Assembly (NCBI GenBank): GCA_016712415.1
Contig: JADJRC010000049.1
Location: 285,737 to 349,736, forward strand
Length of the DNA: 64,000 bases
Direction: 5' to 3'
Source: Lewinellaceae bacterium
GTDB taxonomy: Bacteria > Bacteroidota > Bacteroidia > Chitinophagales > Saprospiraceae
A program made the translations under genes and the position numbers. Positions 55,127 through 64,000 of this stretch are shown here, in pieces. Position 1 is the stretch's first letter. The number at the start of each line of letters is the position of its first letter. A model generated the notes under the pieces. The model was not told the origin of the DNA. It saw only the letters and a list, made by a program, of their open reading frames with translations, and did not search any database.

Positions 55127-57921
55127 TTACAGTTTTATGACCCTGACCGTACCCACCTGGCGCCCCCTTTCCCATACGGTCGCAAAAAATACTCCGGGCG
55201 GCAATGCCGGACCTTCAAGGATAATCCGGCGGCCTTCAAATTTTTTTTCCAGCACTACGCGGCCAAAGAGGTCACGGACGACAATGCGGTAACTCCCGGA
55301 CCGGGGCATTTCCATAAAGACGGCATCCGCAGAAGGAACCGGGTAGGCGGAAAAAGCGGGTAGTGCCGGAGCGGGATTCTTAACGCCGGTTAACGGGGAG
55401 CCTGTAATTGTGTGATAAGTTTCGTTGGTCGTCACCGGCGCGTCAAAGTCGAACCCGACCGTAGCACTGTTGCGGATAATAGTGCCGTTGGGCAGGTCGG
55501 GGCGCTGGGGCAATGCGGAATTTGACCCAGCCCTGCGCATCCGGCGACAAGGCGATGCTGTCAAAACGAAAAACCAGAATTCCTGTACCCGTCACAGTAA
55601 GTCGGTAAGGGTGGCTCGAGGGTCCGGGCTGGATGCTGGCAACATTGAGCAATGCAGCATCCAGCGTATCGCGCAAGACAACCATCTGCACCGTTGTACT
55701 TGTGCTGTTCCGGAAATACAGCACGTATTCCAGGTCAGTATTCGCGGAAATAAAATGCTCCGCTTCGTATCCGGAGGGGAATGCCGCTTTCCCGGTGTCG
55801 TCGGGCACGTCAACTACCTCCCGGCATTCCGTTTCACTAAAGGTACCGCCGTCGAACAGACTGTACTGATTCACAAATCCCGTCGAAAAAGCACCGTTTG
55901 TTGTACAGCCCTCCACCACAGCTGCTATTCGGTCGTCGCTTTCCCAGTCTGGCGTACCCGACGCCTGATAGGCTTCAAAGCGCCAGGTAGCGCCGTTGGC
56001 AGGAAAACTGAAGGTTGCATTTTCCCCGGGACCCAGCAGGAAGGGGGTCGGCTGCAGGAACATAATATTGTCTTCAATAATGACAAAGTTCAGCGCCGCG
56101 TCCATACCGGCGCCTTTATTCTCAACAAGAAAATGTACCCCATCTGCGTCGCAGCGACCGGCCACGACGATCAGGGGGCCATCAAGCGGCGACAGGCAGG
56201 GCGCATCGGGCGCAATTTTTACCTGCGCACAACGCGATTGCCCAGTTGTAAGTCCGTCGCAGGCCGGTTACCTGCACGTTAAGGCTCCGTTCTGAAGGGG
56301 CGCGAGGTTGCCAAGCGCAAAACGGTAGGTACGCAAATCGGTCTGTGTCCAGGGATTGAAGCGCTGGTGAATGCCAGCAAGAGTCGAAGGTAAGGTATAT
56401 CGCCGCATCCGGGGCGACAATAGTGCCTTGATTGGCGTACCTGATGGCAACAGTATTTTCGAAGCAAGGAATCCAGTTGGCCATGCTTTCATCCACCCAG
56501 GCGAGCGGACAGTCAGCATTGTGGCTGATGGGGAAATCCACTTGAGTCTGTTCAAAACCGGCATCAAACTGCACCGAAATATTTTGAGCGCAGTCGGTTT
56601 CCCAGAGAGAATTCGGAGGAAATATCGCAACCGTATGCAGGCCCTTACCCGTTTCTGCCTGGTAATTCCCTGTATTGTCGGTCATGGCGTAAAAAATTTC
56701 GCCGTTTGGGTGCGTGATCTTTACGATCCAACTCGGTAGGGAAGGGTCGGCGGGCATAACCGTGCAATCCTGGTTTTTATCCCAAAAAACGTTTCCCGCT
56801 ATTTGATTGGCAAAGATTTGCCCGGCCGTATCGGTACGAAAGAGGTAACTGAAATACGTCCCGTTCTGGACAAAAAAGCCCGTCAGCAGCGCCCCGCCGT
56901 CGGCAAGGCTTTCGGCAGCAAGCGTCGTATGCAGGTAGTTGGGTGTGTCAATGCTGCGTTCCCACACCTGCGCATTGTCCGGCCTGATTCTTCCGAACCA
57001 CAAACCACTGTACGGAGTAGTCGCAAACGAATAACTGGTGCCAAATGCCCGGAATCCGCCGTCGGGATCGGGCAACACATCGGTCAGGTAAAAATTGGCG
57101 GGCGGCCCGACGCGGAAGGCCTGCAGCAGATTCCCCGTCGTGTCCAGCCGGTATACGGAGTCGCGGTGTACGAGCAGGTACTGATCGGTTCCGCATGGCC
57201 GGGCCTTGGCGATATCGGCCGTGCTGTAACTGGAAAGATGCTGAAAAGACTTGTGAAAGATTACCAGTCCGGACGAATCCGTTTTGATCACATGCGCAAT
57301 TGGCGCCACCAGCGGGAGATTACTTTGCAGGAGCGTTACCAGGAACCCGCCGTCGGGTGTGACCTCCAGGCTATTGACCGACTGGCCGGCCGTTTGGGGA
57401 TAAATTTGCGACCAAAGCACCGTGCCGTCGCCGTCCGTTTTCATCAGCCGCATACTGTTGTCGGCATCTATGGCTACGATAAACCCGCCGCCGGGTGTTT
57501 GCTGTACAACCCTGGGGTCGTCAAGCACCCCGAAGTCGTACGTATATTCCCATAATACCGCGCCACTCATGGTCATTTTGGCCAGGAAAACGTCGCCATT
57601 ATTGGGCATAAACGATTTCCGGCCTGTTACAACAAGACACTGGTCGCTGGTCAGCGCCAGTGAGCGTCCTTCATCGTCGCCGGGGCCTCCTATTGTCTTC
57701 TCCCACTGCGGCATTCCGTCTGCATCCGTTTTTACAACTACCATATCGCGCGCACCGGTTGTCCCCTGCATGGTCGCGGCGAAGGCCGCCCCTCCATCCG
57801 GGGTTTGCCGGACGGTGAAAGGCTGCGACAGGTCGGGAAAAGTCCGCTTCCAACCCTGGGCGGGTAATGATCCCGGGATCAGGACTGCAATAAAAATCAG
57901 GTGCAGGTATTTATATTTCAT
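55127..57921 (-). CDS. Large T9SS cargo protein with propeller and DUF11-like domains (frameshifts)
   Basis: About 930 residues. Signal peptide MKYKYLHLIFIAVLIPGSLP, then AQ. Residues 25-370 are a propeller of six to eight blades with repeats such as VRQTPDGGAAFAATMQGTTG, VVQQTPGGGFIVAIDADNSM and LEVTPDGGFLVTLLQSNLPL. A SdrD-like B-type domain (IAGNVFWDKNQDCTVMPADP) and DUF11-like units (LEYVLYFRNSTSTTVQMVVL) follow. The C-terminus is a Por tail (AFSAYPVPSADAVFMEMPRS). Breaks lie near 56330-56200, 56175 and 55510. Its promoter box is at 57975-57982. Confidence 0.8.
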
Positions 57922-57974
57922 GAGCAGTGGGAGTAATTGGAGGTGGAAATCGGGGATTGGCCGGTTTCTGTTAC

Positions 57975-57982
57975 CAAAAGTA
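57975..57982 (-). promoter_or_regulatory. -7 promoter box of the large T9SS cargo gene
   Basis: Minus strand TACTTTTG, a perfect -7 box 53 bases before the start codon. Confidence 0.4.
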
Positions 57983-58060
57983 TGGCCCGCAAGGCTGTAT
58001 TGGTGCATCAGTCGGCGACAACATTCCTGAAGATTTGTCGGAAAAAATAACCGGTATTTG

Positions 58061-58068
58061 TAATTTTG
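58061..58068 (+). promoter_or_regulatory. -7 promoter box four bases before the 58073 gene
   Basis: TAATTTTG is a perfect -7 box, separated from the ATG at 58073 by GGTT only. A TTTG at 58034-58037 lies 23 bases upstream. Confidence 0.5.
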
Positions 58069-58072
58069 GGTT

Positions 58073-59481
58073 ATGTACAACAGCAAGCTTATTACACTGC
58101 TGGGCACCTTGAATGCAAACGAGCGACGTCGGTTTAAGAAGTGGATAAAATCGCCATTTCATAACCCAAATCCAACATTACCAGTTTTATACAACTATAT
58201 CGATAACAGGGGCAGCTTCTCCGAGCGAACACTCCGGAAGGAACGGATTCACCAACACCTGTTCGGCGACGTTCCATTTGACGAATACAGATAAGACGAG
58301 TTATGTCGGAATTATTACAGGTTTTAGAAGCGTTTCTTGCCTATGAAGAACGGCATGAACCGCCCGTGGAGGCCGCTTTAATCCGGGCAAGGATGTATCG
58401 AAGCCGCCATCTGGCGCGCGATGCGGCCAAATGGGTCGACGAGGCCTCGAACCATTTGGAGCGCCGGTCAGAACGACATGCGCGCTTCTACCTTGATGCC
58501 TATTATATACAGGAAGAAAAACTCAGGCAGTCGCGTGCGCGTGACACGGCAACCAACCTGCAGGACATGACCGACGAGTTGTGCGCATTTTTTGCAGCTG
58601 AAATGCTGCGGAATGCCTGTACCGCCGCAAGCCACCAGGCCATTTACCGTGCCGATTACCAAAATGCCCTACATCGAAGCCATCCTGGAAGACTGCGCGG
58701 CAGGCCGGTACGACCAGGCGCCTGTGATTCGGCTGTATTACCTGTGTTATATCTGCCTGAACCGGCAGGAAAGGGAGGATTCCTTTGCTGCGTTGAAAAA
58801 CATGCTACCCGGGGCGGAGCGCTGGCTTCCGCTGACTGAATTGCGCAACGTGACCGTCTTCGCCAACTACTGCATCCGCAGGCTGAATACCGATGCGCCT
58901 TCCTATATGCGCGACGTATTTGACATTTACCGGACGGGGCTGGCGCAGGGTGTTTTCCTGGAAAACGGGGAAATAAGCAGGTTCACGTATAAAAATATTG
59001 TGTCGGCAGCGCTGACGCTGGGCGAAACGGCATGGACAGCAAGGTTCATCAGCGACTATACGCCGCTGCTGGCGCCTGCTTTCCGGGCGGATTACGAGCA
59101 GTTCTGTACGGCAAAACTTTGTTACCGGCAGCGCGATTATGCCCGTGTTCAAACCCTGTTGCACGATGTGGCCTTCGACGATGTTTTCTAAACCTCGACG
59201 CGCGTATACTTCTGCTGAAAATCTACGTTGAAACGGGAGCGAGGCGCCTGCTGCGCGGATTCATGGCAGCATTCGAACGGTTTGTGAACCGAAAAAAGAT
59301 GATGGCCTATCATGCGCCCAACTATCTGAATATCATACACCTGACCAACAGAGTTATCCAGATCAGGAGTGGACAGCGCCTTGTCGATGGGAAAGAACTG
59401 GAGACCCTGGAGACTCAGATACAAGCCACAAACCCTCTGACAGAACGGGATTGGCTCCTGGATATGCTGTCTGCTTCATAG
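58073..59481 (+). CDS. Conserved hypothetical helical protein (frameshifts)
   Basis: About 470 residues when joined. The N-terminus MYNSKLITLLGTLNANERRR, then FKKWIKSPFHNPNPTLP, resembles a group of proteins that I know only as 'hypothetical' in Saprospiria and other Bacteroidota. The rest is helical, with TPR-like spacing (RLYYLCYICLNRQEREDSFA, YADFQ-like FRADYEQFCTAKLCYRQRDY). Frame breaks lie near 58290, 58660 and 59190. No signal peptide, membrane helix or catalytic motif is seen, so it is cytosolic. Its stop is three bases from the convergent WG-repeat gene. Function unknown. Confidence 0.75.
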
Positions 59482-59484
59482 CGC

Positions 59485-60502
59485 TCAGGATTCCCGCCAA
59501 AGCACCCCGCCGAATCGATCTATATATTGCCATTTGTCGTCGATTGTCGCCAGCGCCAGCCCATCGCGGAATGGGGTGACGGTATCGAACGACGCCGGGA
59601 TAGTCACCTGACCTTCCGTATTGATATAGCCCCATTTTCCGTTGATGCATACCTGTGCAAGCCCTTCGGAAAAACGCCGGCATCTTCAAACTTTGGCATG
59701 ATGACGGGTTTACCCGCCCTATCTATATAGCCGTAAGCGCCGTTGATCTCCACCAGGGCAAGTCCTTCGCCGAAATCACCCGCCAGATCGAACATGGGTT
59801 CCACCGCGATACTGCCCTGCTGGTCGACGAAGCCGTACTTGCCATCGCGGAAGGCCAGGGCCGTGCCATCGAAAAACTCGCCGTGTGCGTGGCCTTTTAC
59901 AAATTCAAATTGCGGCGGCACCATTTCACGACCCGAGCGGTCGACCAACCCCAGCATTGTTCCTTTGTCACCACTGCCATGCGGCCCTGAAAAAGCGTGT
60001 GCCGCATCCCAGGCAGGCTGTATGACAAACCGGCCGGTATGGTCTACAAATCCCCATTTCCGTTATCGCCTGCCGGCGCCAAGTCCGTCGCGGAACATAC
60101 CGGTGCCTGAATAAACCGGTTTTATGACAAAATGGCCCGGGAATCAATAAATCCGGCCCGTCCGTTGAAGGTAACGGGGGCGAGTCCTTCACTGAAATTG
60201 CCGGCAGCATCAAAAAGCGGCGGAATAGCCAGGTTGCCCCGCCTGTCGGCAAAGCCCCAGGATTGCACCACCTGCACCCGTGCCAGGTCTTCCTCGAAGG
60301 GACCCACTGCCCGGAACAGGCGTTTTATAAACAGCTGCCCTTTGTCGTTCAGGAGTGCCCATTGGCCGTTCAGGCGTATGACGGTGAAACCGTTGCGAAA
60401 ATCGCCCGTCTCCAGGTACTGCGGTTCTATCACCACCGCACCCTGTGCGCTGATGAAGCCGAAATATCCGTTTTCGCGAATCCTGAACAGCCGGTTGTAC
60501 AT
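59485..60502 (-). CDS. WG-repeat (KWG) protein (frameshifts)
   Basis: About 338 residues made of tandem WG repeats of roughly 22-24 residues: FRIRENGYFGFISAQGAVVI, VIRLNGQWALLNDKGQLFIK, VQVVQSWGFADRRGNLAIPP, VTFNGRAGFID, KWGFVDHTGRFVIQPAW, LAFRDGKYGFVDQQGSIAVE, LVEINGAYGYIDRAGKPVIM. The final repeat is KWGYINTEGQVTIP and it ends VLWRES. Breaks lie near 60125, 60060 and 59675. No signal peptide is seen. WG repeats are a binding module; function unknown. Confidence 0.8.
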
Positions 60503-60660
60503 GAGATATGGGTTGCGGGTTGCGGGCGTTATGCAAAGTCAGGGCAAAAATAGGGATTTCGGTTTCTCTGGTTGCGGAAAGGAAAACGGGGGATCGAAGT
60601 ACCGAATAGAATCGTTATGGAAGTGTTAAGTTTTTTTTTGAGTCATCAAATAAAACAAAC

Positions 60661-60668
60661 AAGGAGGT
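60661..60668 (+). promoter_or_regulatory. Strong Shine-Dalgarno of the sigma factor gene
   Basis: AAGGAGGT lies five bases before the ATG at 60674 and decides the start. Such a strong Shine-Dalgarno is unusual for Bacteroidota; none like it was seen at the other starts in the window. Confidence 0.6.
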
Positions 60669-60673
60669 ATACC

Positions 60674-61193
60674 ATGACCAGCATGGAATTCAATAGTAAA
60701 CTGAACACATTGACGACGCTGCTCCACTCCTTCGCCTATAATTTGACGAAGAATATGGAAGATGCGAAAGATCTCTACCAGGAGACGGCGTATCGAGCAT
60801 TGTTCAACAGAGATAAGTTTCAGCCCGGTACCAATTTTAAGGCGTGGATGTTTACGATCATGAAAAACATCTTCATCAACAACTACCGGAAAAAAGTTAA
60901 GGCCAACACTATTCTCGATACTACCGACAACCAAGTACTATCTCAACTCCGGGAGTCACGCCACCTCAAACGCTGCCGAAGGCGGCATCTTGCTGAAAGA
61001 ACTGAATATTTTGGTAGAGTCGCTCGACGACAGTATCCGTATTCCGTTTTTGATGCACTTTGAAGGCTTTAAATACCAGGAGATCGCAGATGAACTCGAA
61101 TTGCCGCTCGGTACCGTGAAAAGCCGGATATTCTTCGCCCGGAAAGAGCTGAAAGAAAAAATTCTGTCGAACTACGGTTTCCATCCGAACTAA
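60674..61193 (+). CDS. ECF-like RNA polymerase sigma factor (frameshifted)
   Basis: About 173 residues. Region 2 is clear: MTSMEFNSKLNTLTTLLHSF, NMEDAKDLYQETAYRALFNR (2.2) and FKAWMFTIMKNIFINNYRKK (2.4). After a break near 60930-60945, region 4 follows: LDDSIRIPFLMHFEGFKYQE, then IADELELPLGTVKSRIFFAR, the helix-turn-helix that reads the -35/-33 element. It is of the small sigma-70/ECF type common in Bacteroidota. No anti-sigma gene is adjacent. It is closed by a perfect hairpin overlapping its stop codon. Confidence 0.92.
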
Positions 61194-61228
61194 GAAACCG
61201 TCTGAAAGCCCCTGGCAAGACGGTTTCT
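61193..61228 (+). terminator. Hairpin overlapping the sigma factor stop
   Basis: agaaaccgtct (61193-61203) is perfectly complementary to 61218-61228, 11 bases with a 14-base loop. Its first base is the last of the TAA stop. Only A-rich sequence follows. Confidence 0.65.
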
Positions 61229-61271
61229 AAGACAAAAAACAAATCCAGTTACGCAATTTCAATTGGTTCAG

Positions 61272-61297
61272 GCCGCTCCAAAAGGGCGGCCTTTTTT
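61272..61297. terminator. Terminator between sigma factor and SDR genes
   Basis: ggccgc/gcggcc-type stem (ggccgctccaaaagggcggc at 61271-61290) followed by six T on the plus strand. It ends the sigma factor transcript and overlaps the stop of the convergent SDR gene. Confidence 0.75.
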
Positions 61298-62078
61298 ACA
61301 AACTCCTTGTGCGCCCGCCGTCGACCGGCAAATTAACCCCCGTTGATATAGCCCGCAGCAGGGCTTGCCAGAAAGGCCACTGCCGCCGCCACTTCCGACG
61401 GTTCGGCAAAACGGCGCAGCGGAACGTTGTTTTGAACTGCTCCTCCACCGCTTCAACCGACTTGCCCGTCGATGCCCGTTTTTCAATAATTTTCCGTCAA
61501 CCGGCCCGTACCGGTATAGCCCGGCAACACATTATTTGCCGTAATGCCGAACCGGCCGGCTTCATTGGCCCAGGTCTTGGCCCAACCCGCCACAGCCCAG
61601 CGTGTCGAATTCGACACACCGAGGTTATCGAGCGGTTCCTTTACAGAGGTACTGATAATAATGATGATGCGACCGTATCCCGCCGCCTCCATGCCCGGCA
61701 GCACCGCCTGCGCCAGCAACTGGTTGCAGATCAGGTGATTGTGGTATGCCGCGAGAAAGGCGCCGGCGTCCGCTTCCAGGATTGGGCCGCCCGGAGGACC
61801 GCCTGTGTTATTCACCAGCACATGTATGGTCCTTGTTTCGCACAGGGCTCTGACTTTTTCAGCCAGCGCCGCAGGGTCGGAAAAGTCGGCGACGATATAG
61901 CCGTGCTGCTGTCCGCTACCGGTAGCAAGCGCTGCCACAGACTCCAGAAGTGCCGATTCGGTGCGCGCCAGCAATGTAACATTGGCGCCCAGAGCAGCCA
62001 GTTCGATGGCTGCGGCGCGCCCAATACCCGCGCTGGCGCCGCCCACTAAAGCATTTTACCTGAAAGCGATAGATTCAT
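61296..62078 (-). CDS. Short-chain dehydrogenase/reductase (frameshifts)
   Basis: About 260 residues. MNLSLSGK starts at 62078; a missing A near 62056 restores NALVGGASAGIGRAAAIELA, the NAD(P)-binding TGxxxGxG-like motif (here GGASAGIG). VLVNNTGGPPGG, the Ser of IIISTSVKEP and a substituted catalytic region (SNSTRWAVAGWAKTWANEAG, where YxxxK is not clear) follow. A break near 61490 joins the tail, ending VNLPVDGGRTRSL at 61296. Oxidoreductase of unknown substrate. It is divergent from the TetR gene, which probably controls it. Confidence 0.85.
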
Positions 62079-62152
62079 GCGATGTTTTTCGATGGCAATA
62101 TTAAAAAAATTGACCGCCCGCTTGCTTCGTTCGAGGGAATACCTGTATTTTG

Positions 62153-62168
62153 CCGAACGAACGTTCGG
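62153..62168. promoter_or_regulatory. Likely TetR-family operator
   Basis: CCGAAC (62153-62158) and GTTCGG (62163-62168) form a perfect inverted repeat with a four-base spacer, five bases before the TetR start and in the 94-base gap between the divergent SDR and TetR genes. Binding by the TetR protein is inference. Confidence 0.55.
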
Positions 62169-62172
62169 TATA

Positions 62173-62779
62173 ATGCCTGTAACAAAAATAGATAAAAAGA
62201 TTGCTGCACCGCTGCTGGGAAGTATTCAACAGCCACGGCTACCACGGCACGTCTGTCAGTATGCTGGCAGAGGCGACAGGACTGGGCAAATCGGGCCTGA
62301 TGCACCACCACCTTTCAAAAGAAAATCTGATGCGGGCAGTGGTGGATTACGCCATAGCAGAACTGCGGCGGTATGTGTTTGCCGTGGCCGGAAGACCTTC
62401 CGCCTGAACAACGCCTGGAAAGTTGTTGCGGCGCAAAACCGCCTGGCCAAACACGACCGCCGCGGCTGTTTTGCCAATACCGCCCTGAAACGGGCCGTGA
62501 AGGGCTATTTAACGACCAGATAGAATCCATGTACGAAGAATGGCAGGTCACCGTGCCGGTATCCTGACATCGATTATGCCACCGGACGAAGCCGCTGAAA
62601 CCGCCTATCGCCTGCTGCTGGAATGCGAAGGGGCTGTTACCATGTACAAACTCACCGGATCGGAGCAACACCTGGAGCGTTCGTCGCACGGAGCCGTGGG
62701 GCTCTTCGGAACGAGCCATATTAAAAAGAACGACCGAAAAAGACAGATAAAACTGACACCAGACGCCCAAACCGTCTGA
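62173..62779 (+). CDS. TetR-family regulator (frameshifts)
   Basis: About 200 residues. The helix-turn-helix reads RLLHRCWEVFNSHGYHGTSV, then SMLAEATGLGKSGLMHHHLS and KENLMRAVVDY, the TetR pattern with the typical Gly-Lys-Ser-Gly turn and SKENLM. The start frame (MPVTK) shifts near 62195. Further breaks near 62395, 62460 and 62555 lead to the ligand-binding part (FNDQIESMYEEWQVTV, ILTSIMPPDEAAETAYRLLL). The inducer is unknown. It is divergent from the SDR gene and followed by the hydrolase gene 21 bases later. Confidence 0.85.
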
Positions 62780-62800
62780 TTAGAAACAAACAAATGCACC

Positions 62801-63719
62801 ATGCTGCAAATCTATTTATAAACTGATCGGTTTAGGCCTGAACATCGGGTCGCTCATAGCGCCGAACCGCGCTGCCCATACGGCTATCAACCTTTTTCCC
62901 GCCGCCCAGGCCACGTCTGCGCGAAAGAGCGCCTTTTCTGGATTCGGCGCGCCAGGTGCGGCGTCAGGTTGCAGGAATGCCTGTGGTGGAGTACCACTGG
63001 GGCGACGGAAACGCCCCGATGGTTCTGCTTTGGCTTTTTTTTTTTTTTGGCTGGGGCTACAATTCCGGGTCGCTGGCGCCACTTTGTACCCGAACTCGTG
63101 CAGGCCGGGTACCGTGTCGTCGCGACACGATCCGCCCAGTACGGACTGGCGCCGGCAGGATACCTGAATATTCCCAAAATGCCGCGATCATCCGCGCACT
63201 ACTGACCGAATACGGTCCTGCAGAGGCCATCATCGGCCCATTCGTTCGGCGGCGGCAGCAGCATCTTTGCACTCGACGGGCTGCCGGTCGGCAACACCCG
63301 CGTCGCATGGTCATCATGGCGTCCTTCAGTTACGCGCCCCGCATATTCGACGAGTACCGCAGGCCGTCGGCCTCTGGCCTTCACTGTACTGGAATATGGT
63401 GCAAGTTTGACAGCAGATCGGATACCCCCTGGAGTATTTCGATCTGGCCATGATGACCGCAAAACTTCCGCATATCCAGGGTCTGCTGGTACATTCGTCC
63501 GGCGACAGGGTTACACTGGCGAAGCCAGCGCTACCACGCATTCTGGCCCGGCAGCCCCTGTTTGCGTCCGCGGGATGGCGGCCACCACCTTGGAACGCCC
63601 GACATCACGGCGGCAGTACTCGATTTTGTGCTTGAGGCGCCGCACCGGCACAGGCCGCCGTTCAGGAACAACCCTTGCCGGTCGGGCACGATCTGGTGCG
63701 GTATTTTGCGGGGATGTGA
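62801..63719 (+). CDS. Alpha/beta-fold hydrolase (many frameshifts)
   Basis: About 300 residues if joined. N-terminal MLQIYL then KLIGLGLNIGSLIAPNRAAH; the next recognised block is GWGYNS-GRWRHFVPELVQAG, followed by LLTEYGPAEAIIG-HSFGG (nucleophile elbow, frame broken at 63240) and RRMVIMASFSYAPRIFDEY. The late region HIQGLLVHSSGDRVT is the acid-loop strand. At least five frame breaks occur (62818, 62900-62915, 63035, 63135, 63240, 63410, 63520). A run of 14 T at 63035-63048 lies where the HG oxyanion motif is expected. It is probably regulated with the SDR by the TetR protein. Confidence 0.65.
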
Positions 63720-63758
63720 GGGAAAAGCCGAAGCATAAACGCCTGGTCTAAAGACAAA

Positions 63759-63788
63759 GCCGCCGGGTTTGGAGAACAGCCCGGCGGC
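63759..63788. terminator. GC-rich hairpin after the hydrolase gene
   Basis: gccgccggg (63759-63767) pairs with cccggcggc (63780-63788). On the plus strand a T-rich stretch follows after nine bases, and on the minus strand TTTGTCTTT follows directly. Confidence 0.65.
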
Positions 63789-64000
63789 CGGTACATTGGT
63801 TTTTAGTATTTTTTATTCTACAGGTACTAATCTAACCTAGAAGACTATCTAAGCGATACTACATAAATAACGATAGGGGAAAAATAATACGGTTATTTCC
63901 GACGGCATATTAATACCACAAATTTAACCCAACACAATGCCTGGAAAAACTACACTATTTTGAAATACTCCCTGTTTTTTTGTTGCTGAAATTTAGCCTT
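63789..64000. other. Window end, no gene seen
   Basis: This AT-rich stretch has no coding frame. On the minus strand a -7-like box TAAATTTG lies at 63919-63926, pointing towards the hairpin at 63759-63788, but no good -33 element was found. It may be the upstream region of a gene to the right. Confidence 0.4.

Noticed and set aside
1..64000. tRNA or rRNA genes
   Set aside because: No cloverleaf with a TTCGA-type T loop and CCA-proximal stem, and no rRNA signature, was noticed by eye; a dedicated search was not possible.

Overview
The window is chromosomal DNA of a member of the Bacteroidota, most likely of the Saprospiria (Haliscomenobacter/Lewinella type). The evidence is several secreted proteins with type IX secretion (T9SS, 'Por') C-terminal tails, a fused ccoN-ccoO gene in a cbb3 oxidase operon, many start sites preceded by the Bacteroidota -7 box TAnnTTTG, few Shine-Dalgarno sequences, and family-specific proteins (FixH, PepSY-like, DUF4838, WG repeats, DUF2281 antitoxin). 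No rRNA, tRNA, phage, transposase or CRISPR array was seen.

Layout. 1-3.3 kb: the end of a periplasmic PpiC/SurA-type isomerase, recJ and an RluA-type pseudouridine synthase. 3.3-9.4 kb: five genes on the minus strand (PcfJ-like protein, crotonase, alpha/beta hydrolase, PrsW-type membrane protease, DUF5682 protein). 9.7-13.5 kb: a DM13 lipoprotein with an outer-membrane barrel protein, an omega-amidase and an NlpC/P60 hydrolase. 13.6-21.1 kb: a cbb3 oxidase operon on the minus strand (ccoS, ccoNO, ccoQ, ccoP, ccoG, ccoH, a TauE/SafE-type membrane protein, a Crp/Fnr regulator and two small membrane proteins). 21.3-28.8 kb: a PepSY-like protein, a PAS histidine kinase, a GH9 glucanase fused to a deacetylase domain, and dipeptidyl peptidase IV. 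29-35 kb: two T9SS cargo proteins and an M28 peptidase, with a candidate small RNA between them. 35-44.6 kb: housekeeping genes (CMD family, dtd, hisS, thioredoxin-like, GT2, prohibitin, pheS), a DUF2281/PIN toxin-antitoxin pair and a TPR protein. 44.7-51.4 kb: a DUF4838 protein, a VOC protein, a beta-propeller lipoprotein, a GH13 amylase lipoprotein and a methyltransferase. 51.4-60.5 kb: two OmpA-family proteins, two large T9SS cargo proteins, an unknown conserved protein and a WG-repeat protein. 60.6-63.7 kb: an ECF-like sigma factor, then a divergent SDR/TetR pair and an alpha/beta hydrolase.

Two features run through the whole window. First, more than twenty genes are split by single-base frameshifts, many of them at or beside short homopolymers, while both halves keep intact family motifs. 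This looks like uncorrected long-read indels rather than gene decay, so I report whole genes and give the approximate break points. Second, many intergenic gaps, especially between convergent genes, hold short tandem or inverted repeats, each locus with its own sequence. Other points for follow-up are three genes whose TAnnTTTG box ends exactly four bases before the ATG (possible leaderless mRNAs) and a small minus-strand RNA candidate at about 33.4 kb with a complete promoter and terminator.
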